NCBI GenBank assembly: GCA_002731735.1
Contig: PCCM01000084.1
Coordinates: forward strand, 26,396-35,024
DNA length: 8,629 nucleotides
DNA from: Gemmatimonadota bacterium
GTDB lineage: Bacteria; Gemmatimonadota; Gemmatimonadetes; Longimicrobiales; Gaopeijiaceae
Direction of reading: 5' to 3'
Below the pieces are notes generated by a model that did no database searches, was not told where the DNA came from, and was given only the letters and a program-made list of their open reading frames with translations. Below are positions 1 through 6,606 of the stretch, piece after piece; position 1 is the stretch's first letter; each line of letters starts with the position of its first letter. The position numbers and the translations under genes were made by a program.

Positions 1-953
1 CCGCGGAGCGAACGCTCCGTGACTTCGCGCACACGCACTGCCGCACGCCCTCGCTGCCGGATCTTCAACTGACCGGACTCGTCTAGATACTCCCGATGCT
101 GGTCCACGGCCTCGAGCAACTCTGATACCCCTTCCCCCGTTTGGGCCACGGTCTTGAGCACGGGAACGTCCCAGTGCTCGAGGTCGTCCGGAGCGGGTTG
201 CGAAGTGGCAGCGTCCTTTTCCCCCAGGCGCGAGAGATCAACGCCACGATGGGCTGCACCATCGCCCGAAGCGTTTCCGGCCCGAAGGTGCAGCGCGGCC
301 TTCAGATCGTTGAAAACACGATCCGCGCCCGGCCGATCGGCCTTGTTCACGACGAAGATGTCGGCAATCTCCATGAGTCCCGCCTTCATGGCCTGGATTC
401 CGTCTCCCGACTCAGGGACCAATACGACTAAAACCGTGTCGGCTGCCCCGGTAATTCCGAGCTCGGTCTGGCCTACTCCAACCGTCTCGATGAGGAGCCG
501 TGGGAGCCCGAAGGCGTCCATTAGGTCGATGACCTCTTTGGAGGTCGCGGCCAGCCCCCCGAGCGATCCGCGGGTCGCCATGGAGCGGATGAATATGCCC
601 CGATCGGTGGCCAGATCGTTCATGCGAATCCGGTCCCCGAGAAGTGCCCCCCCCGAGAAGGGGGAGGTTGGGTCCACCGCCACTACCCCGACTTCTTCCT
701 CTTGCACACGGCACAGGTGGGCCAGCGCCGTGACCAAACTCGACTTCCCGCCGCCCGGAGGACCGGTCACCCCGACGCGCCTGGCGCGAGGGCCCGCGGC
801 CAGCACGCGGTGGAGGAACCCCTGGAACCCCGGTCCCTCGTTCTCGATCAGGGAAATCGCACGAGCGAGGGCCGTCTTCTTCCCGGCTTGGAAGCTCTCG
901 AGAAGTGGCCCGAGTGCTTCTGGGAGCGCGTCGGTCGGATCTACTTCGGTCAT
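1..953 (-). CDS. meaB: MeaB/ArgK-family P-loop GTPase (methylmalonyl-CoA mutase chaperone), 3' end cut by window edge
   Basis: Reading leftward from the ATG at 953-951, the frame stays open for 317 codons to the window edge, so only the C-terminus is missing (the family is usually about 320-340 aa). Seen in the translation: Walker A GPPGGGKSS (residues about 64-72), the family signature DPTSPFSGGALLGDRIRM (94-111), the switch II segment ETVGVGQTE (156-164) and the G4 motif NKAD (203-206). These identify the G3E/SIMIBI-class MeaB/ArgK GTPases. Known members load and protect the adenosylcobalamin cofactor of methylmalonyl-CoA mutase or related mutases in the cytoplasm. No mutase gene is visible, so the partner is inferred. 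The start codon overlaps the stop of the preceding broken kinase gene as ATGA, pointing to an ancestral translational coupling. The Shine-Dalgarno is weak. The segment at about 226-260, between the G4 motif and the C-terminal part, is polar and variable. Family assignment is firm; the exact mutase client is not. Confidence 0.93.
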   Translation of the reverse strand, partial: MTEVDPTDALPEALGPLLESFQAGKKTALARAISLIENEGPGFQGFLHRVLAAGPRARRVGVTGPPGGGKSSLVTALAHLCRVQEEEVGVVAVDPTSPFSGGALLGDRIRMNDLATDRGIFIRSMATRGSLGGLAATSKEVIDLMDAFGLPRLLIETVGVGQTELGITGAADTVLVVLVPESGDGIQAMKAGLMEIADIFVVNKADRPGADRVFNDLKAALHLRAGNASGDGAAHRGVDLSRLGEKDAATSQPAPDDLEHWDVPVLKTVAQTGEGVSELLEAVDQHREYLDESGQLKIRQRGRAAVRVREVTERSLR

Positions 954-1356
954 CGGCTCTTATCGTCGGCCACGCTCACCAGACCGAACCCGGCGAGCGT
1001 GGCGAAGCGGACTTTCCAGCACATGGGTCGGGATGAAAACACCAGTACGAACATGAGCACAGCGATCGCAAGACCACCCCCGAGCAGCCAGACATTTTCC
1101 ACCGAAATAAGAATAATCGACGAGATGACCGCCGTAGCCATGGCGAGAATACTCAAGTTGATACGCCGAGCTTGATGAACGTCGGCCCCAGTTTGGCCAC
1201 GCGGGCCACCAACTTCTCCGCCCGCCGCCCATGATGCCGCTCGGAACGGCGTGCTGGCCCCCCCACGGTGATCCATCTCTTCCGATCCCTCAGAAAGCCC
1301 ACGACCAGAGGTGTGAGGCTCACGAGAACTCGGATTCCCCTGAGGTAGCGCCTCAT
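950..1356 (-). pseudogene. Internally deleted ABC1/UbiB/AarF-type kinase gene (N- and C-terminal remnants in different frames)
   Basis: Frame A starts at the ATG at 1356-1354, 10 bases after the mgtE stop, with GGAAG just upstream. It runs 67 codons to a TGA at 1155-1153. It opens with a basic/hydrophobic segment, FLRDRKRW (residues 21-28), and ends at KLGPTFIKLG (55-64). LGPTFIKL is the hallmark N-terminal motif of ABC1/UbiB kinases, normally followed by a GQ..S.R segment and about 400 further residues of kinase fold. Those are absent. From about 1162 a different frame carries a two-helix hydrophobic hairpin (LSILAMATAVISSIILISV, then a Gly-rich helix ending VLMFVLVF). It looks like the family's C-terminal membrane anchor and ends in a TGA at 952-950 that overlaps the meaB ATG. 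The kinase catalytic residues are therefore gone. Known ABC1 kinases support isoprenoid quinone or lipid metabolism at the membrane. I infer an in-place deletion of roughly 1.2-1.3 kb with a breakpoint near 1160-1170. An assembly misjoin is the main alternative. Confidence 0.8.
953..1156 (-). CDS. Possible small two-helix membrane peptide left from the kinase C-terminus
   Basis: This is an optional reading of the 3' half of the broken kinase gene. A TTG at 1156-1154 overlaps the TGA that ends the N-terminal remnant (TTGA, 1156-1153). An ATG lies four codons further on, at 1144-1142. From either, an open frame of about 64-68 codons runs to the TGA at 952-950 and would give a small protein with two hydrophobic helices and a short basic tail. 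Stop-start overlaps of this kind can support re-initiation, and this operon uses overlaps elsewhere. There is no clear ribosome binding site at either start, and the peptide matches no small-protein family I recognise. Translation is possible but unproven; the simpler view is that this is dead sequence. Confidence 0.2.
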
Positions 1357-1366
1357 GAAACTTCCG

Positions 1367-2734
1367 TCACAGGATGACCGTGGCCAAACCGAGGAGCAGG
1401 AGAAATCCCGTCAGGTCGGTCAGGGCCGTCAAGAACACGGTGGAAGCGACCGCAGGATCCTGGCCCATTCGATCGAGGAACGTAGGAATGAACGAGCCGG
1501 CGAACCCAGCCATCGCGATGTTCCCCCACATGGCCAGCAACACGACCGCGCCGAGCCGCGGGTCCGCCCCCATGGCCAGAGCGAGCATCGCCGCCGCCGC
1601 CGCCACGAGGACGCCGATAGCCCCTCCGTTCAACAACCCCACCAGGATTTCCTTGCCTACGACCCGGCCGCGAGCTTCCAGCGGCCCGGCCGACGTCGCG
1701 AGCCGCCGGACGGTCACTGCAAGCGCCTGCTGGCCCGCATTTCCTCCGAGTCCAGCCACCACGGGCATGACCACGGCAAGAAGCGTCGCTGCGGCAATCT
1801 CACTTCGAAACAACCACACCACGCAGGCGGCGAGGCTCGCCGTCATCGTGTTGAGTAGGAGCCAGGGAAGCCGGGCGCGGACCGCCTCGAACGAGCTACC
1901 GCGTAGTTCCTCCGCTTCCGACACACCGGAGAAGAGGAGAAGGTCTTCGGTGGTCTCCGCCTCGATAACGTCGATCACGTCGTCGAACGTGACGCGGCCC
2001 AACAAGACCCCGTCGTCCGAAACGACTGGGATGGATGCGAGGTTGTAGCGGGAGATCATGTGGCCAACCTGCTCCTGGTCGGAGTCTGGAAACACTGATG
2101 CGACCGTAGGTTGGACCAAATCACCGATTCGATCTTCTGTACCCGAAAGAATGAGGTCGTCCAGCGGGACGGTACCGAGCAGCTTGGTGTCCTCGTCGAC
2201 GACGAACACGGTGTAGAAGTCTTCCACCTCCCTCCCCTTCACACGCACTGCTTCGATCGCCTCACCCGCCGTGACGTGGCCCAGCACCGACACGAGGGCT
2301 GTGGTCATGATCCTTCCGGCCGTATCCTCGTCGTATTGGAGAAGGTCACGGATGTCGCCTGCCTCATCCGTGGGTAATTCGGCCAGAATCCGATCCTGCG
2401 CCTCAGGCGCGAGCTCACCGACCAGTTCCGCGGCGTCGTCGTCCTGCAACTCGTGCAGGAGTTCCGCGCCCTCGGCGGGAGCCAAGGCGGTCAACAGTTC
2501 GGCCCGGGCCTCTCCTTCTTCCATCTCGGCGAGCGTTTCCGAGGCCAAGTCGGCCGGGAGCGCACGAACCAGCGCCAAGCGAAGTTCGTCGCTGAGCGAT
2601 TCCACCACGTCCGCGATATCCGAGGGGTGGAGCTCCTCCAGAACCGCTTCCAGCGTAGGCACGTCGCCGGCGCCGATCAGCGCGGCCATGCGTTGCTGGA
2701 GATCCGGTAATTCGTTGGTATCGCTGGTGGTCAT
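1367..2734 (-). CDS. mgtE: MgtE-family Mg2+ channel/transporter
   Basis: A 455-residue protein, the usual length for MgtE, started at the ATG at 2734-2732, 19 bases after the ybeY stop. An upstream in-frame ATG at 2857 would add 41 residues inside ybeY that do not look like MgtE, so it was not used. Domains in order: a helical, acidic, Leu/Glu/Ala-rich MgtE_N superhelix (about 30-135), two CBS domains (about 140-260, including YTVFVVDEDTKLLGTVPLDD and IPVVSDDGVLLGRVTFDD), then a membrane domain (about 290-455). The membrane part has the family signature MPVVAGLGGNAGQQ (323-336) and TALTDLTGF (436-444). The Asp in the latter (residue 440) appears to match the conserved pore Asp of characterised MgtE. 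Known members are homodimeric inner-membrane Mg2+ channels whose N and CBS domains close the pore when cytoplasmic Mg2+ is high, so regulation is expected at the protein level. No leader riboswitch is possible in this internal operon position. Confidence 0.96.
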   Translation of the reverse strand: MTTSDTNELPDLQQRMAALIGAGDVPTLEAVLEELHPSDIADVVESLSDELRLALVRALPADLASETLAEMEEGEARAELLTALAPAEGAELLHELQDDDAAELVGELAPEAQDRILAELPTDEAGDIRDLLQYDEDTAGRIMTTALVSVLGHVTAGEAIEAVRVKGREVEDFYTVFVVDEDTKLLGTVPLDDLILSGTEDRIGDLVQPTVASVFPDSDQEQVGHMISRYNLASIPVVSDDGVLLGRVTFDDVIDVIEAETTEDLLLFSGVSEAEELRGSSFEAVRARLPWLLLNTMTASLAACVVWLFRSEIAAATLLAVVMPVVAGLGGNAGQQALAVTVRRLATSAGPLEARGRVVGKEILVGLLNGGAIGVLVAAAAAMLALAMGADPRLGAVVLLAMWGNIAMAGFAGSFIPTFLDRMGQDPAVASTVFLTALTDLTGFLLLLGLATVIL

Positions 2735-2753
2735 GCCCCGGAGAGTGGGGTCT

Positions 2754-3185
2754 TCAGATCGCTTCGTCCAGTAGCCTCTGGACCAAGCTCTCTTGGAGAA
2801 CGAACATCTCGCTGGAGAAGCGAGCCTCCGTGTCGGGATGATCGTACCCAAGGACATGCAGGGTCCCGTGGATCGACAGGCGGGCCAACTCCTCTTCGAC
2901 AGAGACGCCTGCCTCCACCGCCTGAATAGCCGCCTGCTCGTACCCGACGTAGACGTCTCCTAACACGGCTTCATCGCCCTCATGGAGGGCGAAAGAGATG
3001 ACGTCGGTGGGGACGTCCTTACCCAAGTACGTACGATTCAACTCCCGGATGGAGTCATCGTCCAAGAGCGTCAGCGAGATCTCCCCCTCGCTAAGTCCCG
3101 CACTCTGGAAGACCAGCGAAACCGCTTGTTGCAGCCAAGCCTTCGACGCGCCGGCAAGGGACTCGCCGGAGACCTGTATTTCCAC
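2754..3185 (-). CDS. ybeY: Endoribonuclease YbeY, rRNA maturation and ribosome quality control
   Basis: A 143-residue protein of normal length for the UPF0054/YbeY family. The diagnostic zinc-binding motif HGTLHVLGYDH lies at residues 106-116, giving His106, His110 and His116 as metal ligands. The family's central region, which includes LNRTYLGKDVPTDVISF (49-65), is also present. Known YbeY proteins are single-strand-specific metalloendonucleases that act in 16S rRNA 3' end processing and, with RNase R, in removal of defective 70S ribosomes. The start is a GTG at 3185-3183: a TGA stands in frame just upstream and there is no other near candidate. An AGGAGG at 3204-3199 overlaps the pgpH stop but sits 13 bases away, and a closer GGAG (3192-3189) is only 3 bases away, so initiation efficiency is uncertain. 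It sits between pgpH and mgtE with short gaps, consistent with one transcript. The phoH-pgpH-ybeY neighbourhood strengthens the call. Confidence 0.96.
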   Translation of the reverse strand: MEIQVSGESLAGASKAWLQQAVSLVFQSAGLSEGEISLTLLDDDSIRELNRTYLGKDVPTDVISFALHEGDEAVLGDVYVGYEQAAIQAVEAGVSVEEELARLSIHGTLHVLGYDHPDTEARFSSEMFVLQESLVQRLLDEAI

Positions 3186-3198
3186 GAACTCCGTTCAC

Positions 3199-3204
3199 CC
3201 TCCT
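3199..3204 (-). promoter_or_regulatory. Shine-Dalgarno for ybeY overlapping the pgpH stop codon
   Basis: On the minus strand the sequence reads TTAGGAGGGTGAACGGAG before the GTG of ybeY. The AGGAGG shares bases with the TAG that ends pgpH, so ribosomes finishing pgpH would stand on it. The 13-base spacer is longer than ideal, and a second GGAG lies at 3192-3189. The arrangement fits a close-coupled operon. Confidence 0.55.
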
Positions 3205-5611
3205 AAGACAGGCGTTCGTCGTCGCCGAGTTCCATTTGCTCGCTAGCCCCGGCATCCCCGCTGACCGCTGCCTCCCCATCCGCCCCAGCCTCCCCATCCG
3301 AGGCCACTGACGAGACAGGCGCCGGGGCGATCGTTTTCCTCTCCGAAGCGGAGACCCTCTTAGAGGTTTCGTCCGGTGCGTCGGTCAAGTGCTTCGTGGT
3401 AGGATAGTCGATGCGGTGGTGATAAATGCCACTCAAGACCGTCACGAAGGTGTCCTTGAGTGCGCTGATCTCGCGCATCGTCAACGGCGCTTCGTCGAGT
3501 TGGCCGTCTTGCCGTTTACTCTCGATGATCCCGTCTATCAGATCGCGGACTCGCTCGGGTGTCGGCTCCTGAAGCACCCGTGTAGCTGACTCGATCGAAT
3601 CCGCCACCATCGCAATGGCGGTCTCCTTCGACTGCGGTTTGGGTCCGGGATAACGGTAGTCCGCTTCGTCGACATTGTTCTCACGGAGGTTTTCTTTCGC
3701 CCGATGGTAGAAGTAGGCGATGAGTTGAGTCCCATGATGCTCAGAAATGAACCGCTGAACGACCTTGGGGAGCTTCGCCTCCTTCCCGAGCCGAAGCCCC
3801 TCGACGACGTGCTCGATCAGGATGGCCGCCGAGGCATCGGGCTTCAGCTTGTCGTGGGGATTCCTTCCCTCGTGCTGGTTTTCCACGAAGTAGTGGGGCT
3901 TGAGCACTTTTCCCACGTCGTGATAGTACAGGCCGACCCGGCAGAGCAAGCCGTGAGCCCCGATCCCGTTGGCGGCCAGCTCCGCGAGGTTGGCCACGTT
4001 GATCGTGTGTGCGTACGTACCCGGAGCTTCCAGAGAGAGGCGACGCAGAAGCGGTGCGGTCGGATTCGCCCATTCGAGGAGTGTCTGGTCAGTCGTAATC
4101 CCGGTGAACCACTCGAACACCGGCACAAGGCCCATCGCGAGGATCGCGCTCGCCGCCGCATTTCCGCCGGCCCACCCCATCGCTTTGGCGAATTCCACTG
4201 GGGACTGCTCTCCCAAGAGGCTCATCGCAAGGAGCGTCGCCGCATAAGCTCCCGTGATGATCGCAACAAACACCAACGCCTGGGCCCTGCGACGGACAAC
4301 CCGAACGCAAATAGCCGCCGCAGCGCCACCGATCATCACCGGAAACAGAATGTCCAGCTCCGCGAACGGAGGCTGAGCCACCGTGAGGCCCGCCAGGACA
4401 AGCCCCATGACCAATGCGATTCTGGAGTCCCAGAGAACCGCCACCGCCAAAACGACAAACGCCACCGGCAGCAACTCGGGCGGCCAATCGTAGGATGCGA
4501 TTACCCGAGCCACGACGAAATAGGTCACCACCAGAGCCGCCTGTAGGAGCAACCACCGCAGAGATCCGTAGATCATCGGCCGTAGGAAAAAGACAAGCGC
4601 CCCAAACACGGTCAGAAGCGACAAATTCAAGAGGAACTGTCCAAGGAGGAGCCCGAATTGAATGCCTGGCTCCTCAAGCCGATTCTGCGTACGCAGCTCC
4701 CTCTCGTACGCCCGCAAGCGCTCCAGATGCGTCTCAGTGAGGGGCTCGTTCGCCCGAACGACGGCCTCCTGCTGGACCACGTTTCCGATGGATTCGGAAA
4801 CCGCCTGCCGGGCAGCCTCACGCTCGGACCCGGTGACGTCGGGGTCGAAAACGAGAGAATAAGTGGTGTGGTTGATCACGATCAGACGAAGCAGCTCGCT
4901 GAGTTCGGTGCTGGTACTGGGAAGCTCATGGTCGGCTACGATGCGCGCATTGAGCTCTCCTGCGGTCAGAACGTCCGCGCTCGGCATCGAGCGGCGGTCC
5001 TCCTGCCCCGGGTCTTGAATCCGGATGGTCGCTGCGTTGAGCTCGCTCTCATCCGTGGGGTCGACCACACCAATCTCCGCGTACTCCTGCACGCCGGAGA
5101 CAGAGACCTCTCTCAGGCGCAGCCGGGTCGGCTCGTCCATGAGGAGAATCGCCTGCTGCGGACTGGCGGTAACAGACTCTACCTCCTCCAAATGCGCCCG
5201 TAGCATCTCCGAATCGCCCAACAACGCGGCATCCGACGCGGCCGAATCGAGTCGCTCGAAGAACCTACCGAGCTGGACGACCATGCTATCGCCGACCGCG
5301 GGCCTATAGTTGAACGTGGGGGGTATACCGCCCTCGGCGAGCGCCCTCTCGAGCGACAGATCCTCCTCCGACTTCAATATTATGAAATCCACCTCGGCAA
5401 TGACCCCTTCGGATAGAACCTCCCCTACTTGATATTGGCCTAGTGTGGACGTTCCCATTGGGAGGAAAAGCGCGGTGATCGCCCCGGCCATTACAACCAG
5501 GAGCAGCAGACGTAAGCCGTGGTGCACGACGCCGTCCGGCCACACCGGACGCGCGTGATCCGGCTGCGACCCACTGGCAACGCCGTGTGTGGAGAGGCTG
5601 TCCCCGGTCAC
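3203..5611 (-). CDS. pgpH: 7TM-7TMR HD-domain protein (PgpH/YqfF family, cyclic-di-AMP phosphodiesterase family)
   Basis: An 802-residue membrane protein. Layout: a first membrane helix (about 31-52, LLLLVVMAG... LFLPMG), a large soluble region (about 60-310) matching the extracytoplasmic 7TMR-HDED domain, a cluster of hydrophobic helices (about 317-500), a cytoplasmic HD domain (about 530-735) and an acidic Ala/Gly/Glu tail (about 745-802). Metal ligands of the HD fold can be followed: His535 in TYAHT, His564-Asp565 in YYHDVGK, His601 in IEHVVEG, His625-His626 in SEHHGT and Asp671 in VADSIES. All expected positions are kept, so the enzyme should be active. Characterised PgpH proteins hydrolyse cyclic-di-AMP to pApA; that substrate here is inferred from family, and no cyclase gene is in view. 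The GTG start at 5611-5609 overlaps the phoH stop (GTGA) and has GGAGG 7 bases upstream. The gene lies in the classic phoH-pgpH-ybeY cluster. Confidence 0.95.
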   Translation of the reverse strand: MTGDSLSTHGVASGSQPDHARPVWPDGVVHHGLRLLLLVVMAGAITALFLPMGTSTLGQYQVGEVLSEGVIAEVDFIILKSEEDLSLERALAEGGIPPTFNYRPAVGDSMVVQLGRFFERLDSAASDAALLGDSEMLRAHLEEVESVTASPQQAILLMDEPTRLRLREVSVSGVQEYAEIGVVDPTDESELNAATIRIQDPGQEDRRSMPSADVLTAGELNARIVADHELPSTSTELSELLRLIVINHTTYSLVFDPDVTGSEREAARQAVSESIGNVVQQEAVVRANEPLTETHLERLRAYERELRTQNRLEEPGIQFGLLLGQFLLNLSLLTVFGALVFFLRPMIYGSLRWLLLQAALVVTYFVVARVIASYDWPPELLPVAFVVLAVAVLWDSRIALVMGLVLAGLTVAQPPFAELDILFPVMIGGAAAAICVRVVRRRAQALVFVAIITGAYAATLLAMSLLGEQSPVEFAKAMGWAGGNAAASAILAMGLVPVFEWFTGITTDQTLLEWANPTAPLLRRLSLEAPGTYAHTINVANLAELAANGIGAHGLLCRVGLYYHDVGKVLKPHYFVENQHEGRNPHDKLKPDASAAILIEHVVEGLRLGKEAKLPKVVQRFISEHHGTQLIAYFYHRAKENLRENNVDEADYRYPGPKPQSKETAIAMVADSIESATRVLQEPTPERVRDLIDGIIESKRQDGQLDEAPLTMREISALKDTFVTVLSGIYHHRIDYPTTKHLTDAPDETSKRVSASERKTIAPAPVSSVASDGEAGADGEAAVSGDAGASEQMELGDDERLS
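3270..3300 (-). repeat. Short tandem repeat in the acidic tail of the pgpH product
   Basis: A 13-base direct repeat, gcctccccatccg on the plus strand, occurs at 3270-3282 and 3288-3300 with an 18-base (six-codon) period. It encodes SDGEAGADGEAA-type sequence. It lies in the low-complexity C-terminal tail after the HD domain and probably arose by slippage. No function is implied. Confidence 0.7.
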
Positions 5612-6606
5612 TCGACTTCCTCCGAGTCCGAACGGGCATACGCCCGAATGATGTCCTTTACAAGACGATGACGTATGACGTCCGTGTCGTCCAGATAAAT
5701 GAATTCGATGCCCTCGACACCACGTAGAATCGCCTCCACTTGAAGCAGGCCCGAATCTGCCTTACGCGGCAGGTCGATCTGCGTCTTGTCTCCCGTGATC
5801 ACCACCTGAGAGTTCAACCCGAGCCGTGTCAGAAACATCTTCATCTGCGCCTTGGTGGAGTTCTGTGCCTCATCCAGAATCACGAAGGCATCGGAGAGCG
5901 TCCGGCCACGCATATAGGCGAGCGGCGCGATCTCGATGGTCCGGTCTTCGAGCGCCCTACGCATCTGGTCGGAGAGCATCATGTCCTCCAGTGAATCATA
6001 GAGAGGCCTCAGGTAGGGATCGACCTTCTCCTGCATGTCTCCGGGGAGGAACCCAAGGCTTTCACCCGCCTCAACGGCCGGTCGTGCCAGGACAATGCGC
6101 CGCACCCGCTTCTTGTAGAGCGCGTCCACCGCAAGCGCGACCGCGAGATACGTCTTTCCGGTCCCGGCCGGGCCGATGCCGATGACGACGTCGTTGTCCT
6201 TGATCGCCTTCATATACTGGCGCTGACCCTCCGACTTGGGGCGAATCACTTTTCTGGACCCGGGCAGCGCGACCTGGACGTCGGTTTCGGGGAACACGGT
6301 GCCGTGAGGACCGTGCGTCGCCAGACCCTCGGCAAAACGAGCGATGTCGTTCCGGTCGAACGGTGTGCGCAGACGGCACAGCTCGATCAGATGCTGGGCC
6401 AAGGGAGCAGCCTTCTCCACCGCCGCCAACTCGCCGGATAAGATGAGACGGTCACCCCGAAGCACGAGCCGAATGTCATACAGACTCGCGACTTCCCGCA
6501 TGTTGGTGTCGTTCGCTCCCGTCAGAAGCAGGGCATCGATGCCCTCAGCGTCGAGGCGGTGTTCTACCACCGTACTCTGGCCCGACGTCGTTCCTCTTGA
6601 GGTCAC
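5608..6606 (-). CDS. phoH: PhoH-family ATPase
   Basis: A 332-residue cytoplasmic protein of normal length for the PhoH/YbeZ-type family. A small N-terminal domain (about 19-75) precedes the P-loop ATPase domain. Seen: Walker A GPAGTGKT (145-152), the family segment LARPAVEAGESLGFLPGD (173-190), Walker B FVILDEAQN (241-249) and the sensor motif VITGDKTQIDLP (269-280). PhoH proteins are related to superfamily 1 helicases and are linked genetically and physically to YbeY in ribosome and RNA quality control, which fits ybeY two genes downstream. The exact biochemical activity of the family is still not well settled. The GTG start at 6606-6604 shares bases with the aspS TGA (GTGA). A GAGG about 7 bases upstream is a plausible Shine-Dalgarno inside the end of aspS, so translation is probably coupled. 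All core ATPase residues are present. Confidence 0.96.
   Translation of the reverse strand: MTSRGTTSGQSTVVEHRLDAEGIDALLLTGANDTNMREVASLYDIRLVLRGDRLILSGELAAVEKAAPLAQHLIELCRLRTPFDRNDIARFAEGLATHGPHGTVFPETDVQVALPGSRKVIRPKSEGQRQYMKAIKDNDVVIGIGPAGTGKTYLAVALAVDALYKKRVRRIVLARPAVEAGESLGFLPGDMQEKVDPYLRPLYDSLEDMMLSDQMRRALEDRTIEIAPLAYMRGRTLSDAFVILDEAQNSTKAQMKMFLTRLGLNSQVVITGDKTQIDLPRKADSGLLQVEAILRGVEGIEFIYLDDTDVIRHRLVKDIIRAYARSDSEEVE
5619..5623 (-). promoter_or_regulatory. Shine-Dalgarno for pgpH inside the 3' end of phoH
   Basis: GGAGG, 7 bases before the GTG at 5611-5609, is the best-placed ribosome binding site in the window. It supports the GTG start that overlaps the phoH TGA. Confidence 0.75.

Noticed and set aside
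154..1056. Plus-strand open frame of 300 codons
   Set aside because: It lies antisense to meaB, whose motifs are unmistakable. The translation is Ser/Arg/Pro-rich shadow sequence with no domain, as expected in GC-rich DNA.
1175..1276. ATG at 1276 as start of a 108-residue protein
   Set aside because: The first 38 or so residues are an out-of-frame reading of the ABC1 kinase N-terminus; only the part after about 1162 is meaningful.
2735..2857. Upstream ATG that would lengthen MgtE by 41 residues
   Set aside because: The extension lies inside ybeY in another frame, is basic and unlike MgtE, and the ATG at 2734 gives a normal-length protein.
3704..4546. Plus-strand open frame of 280 codons
   Set aside because: Antisense to the HD and membrane part of pgpH; the His/Arg-rich composition and lack of any motif mark it as a shadow.
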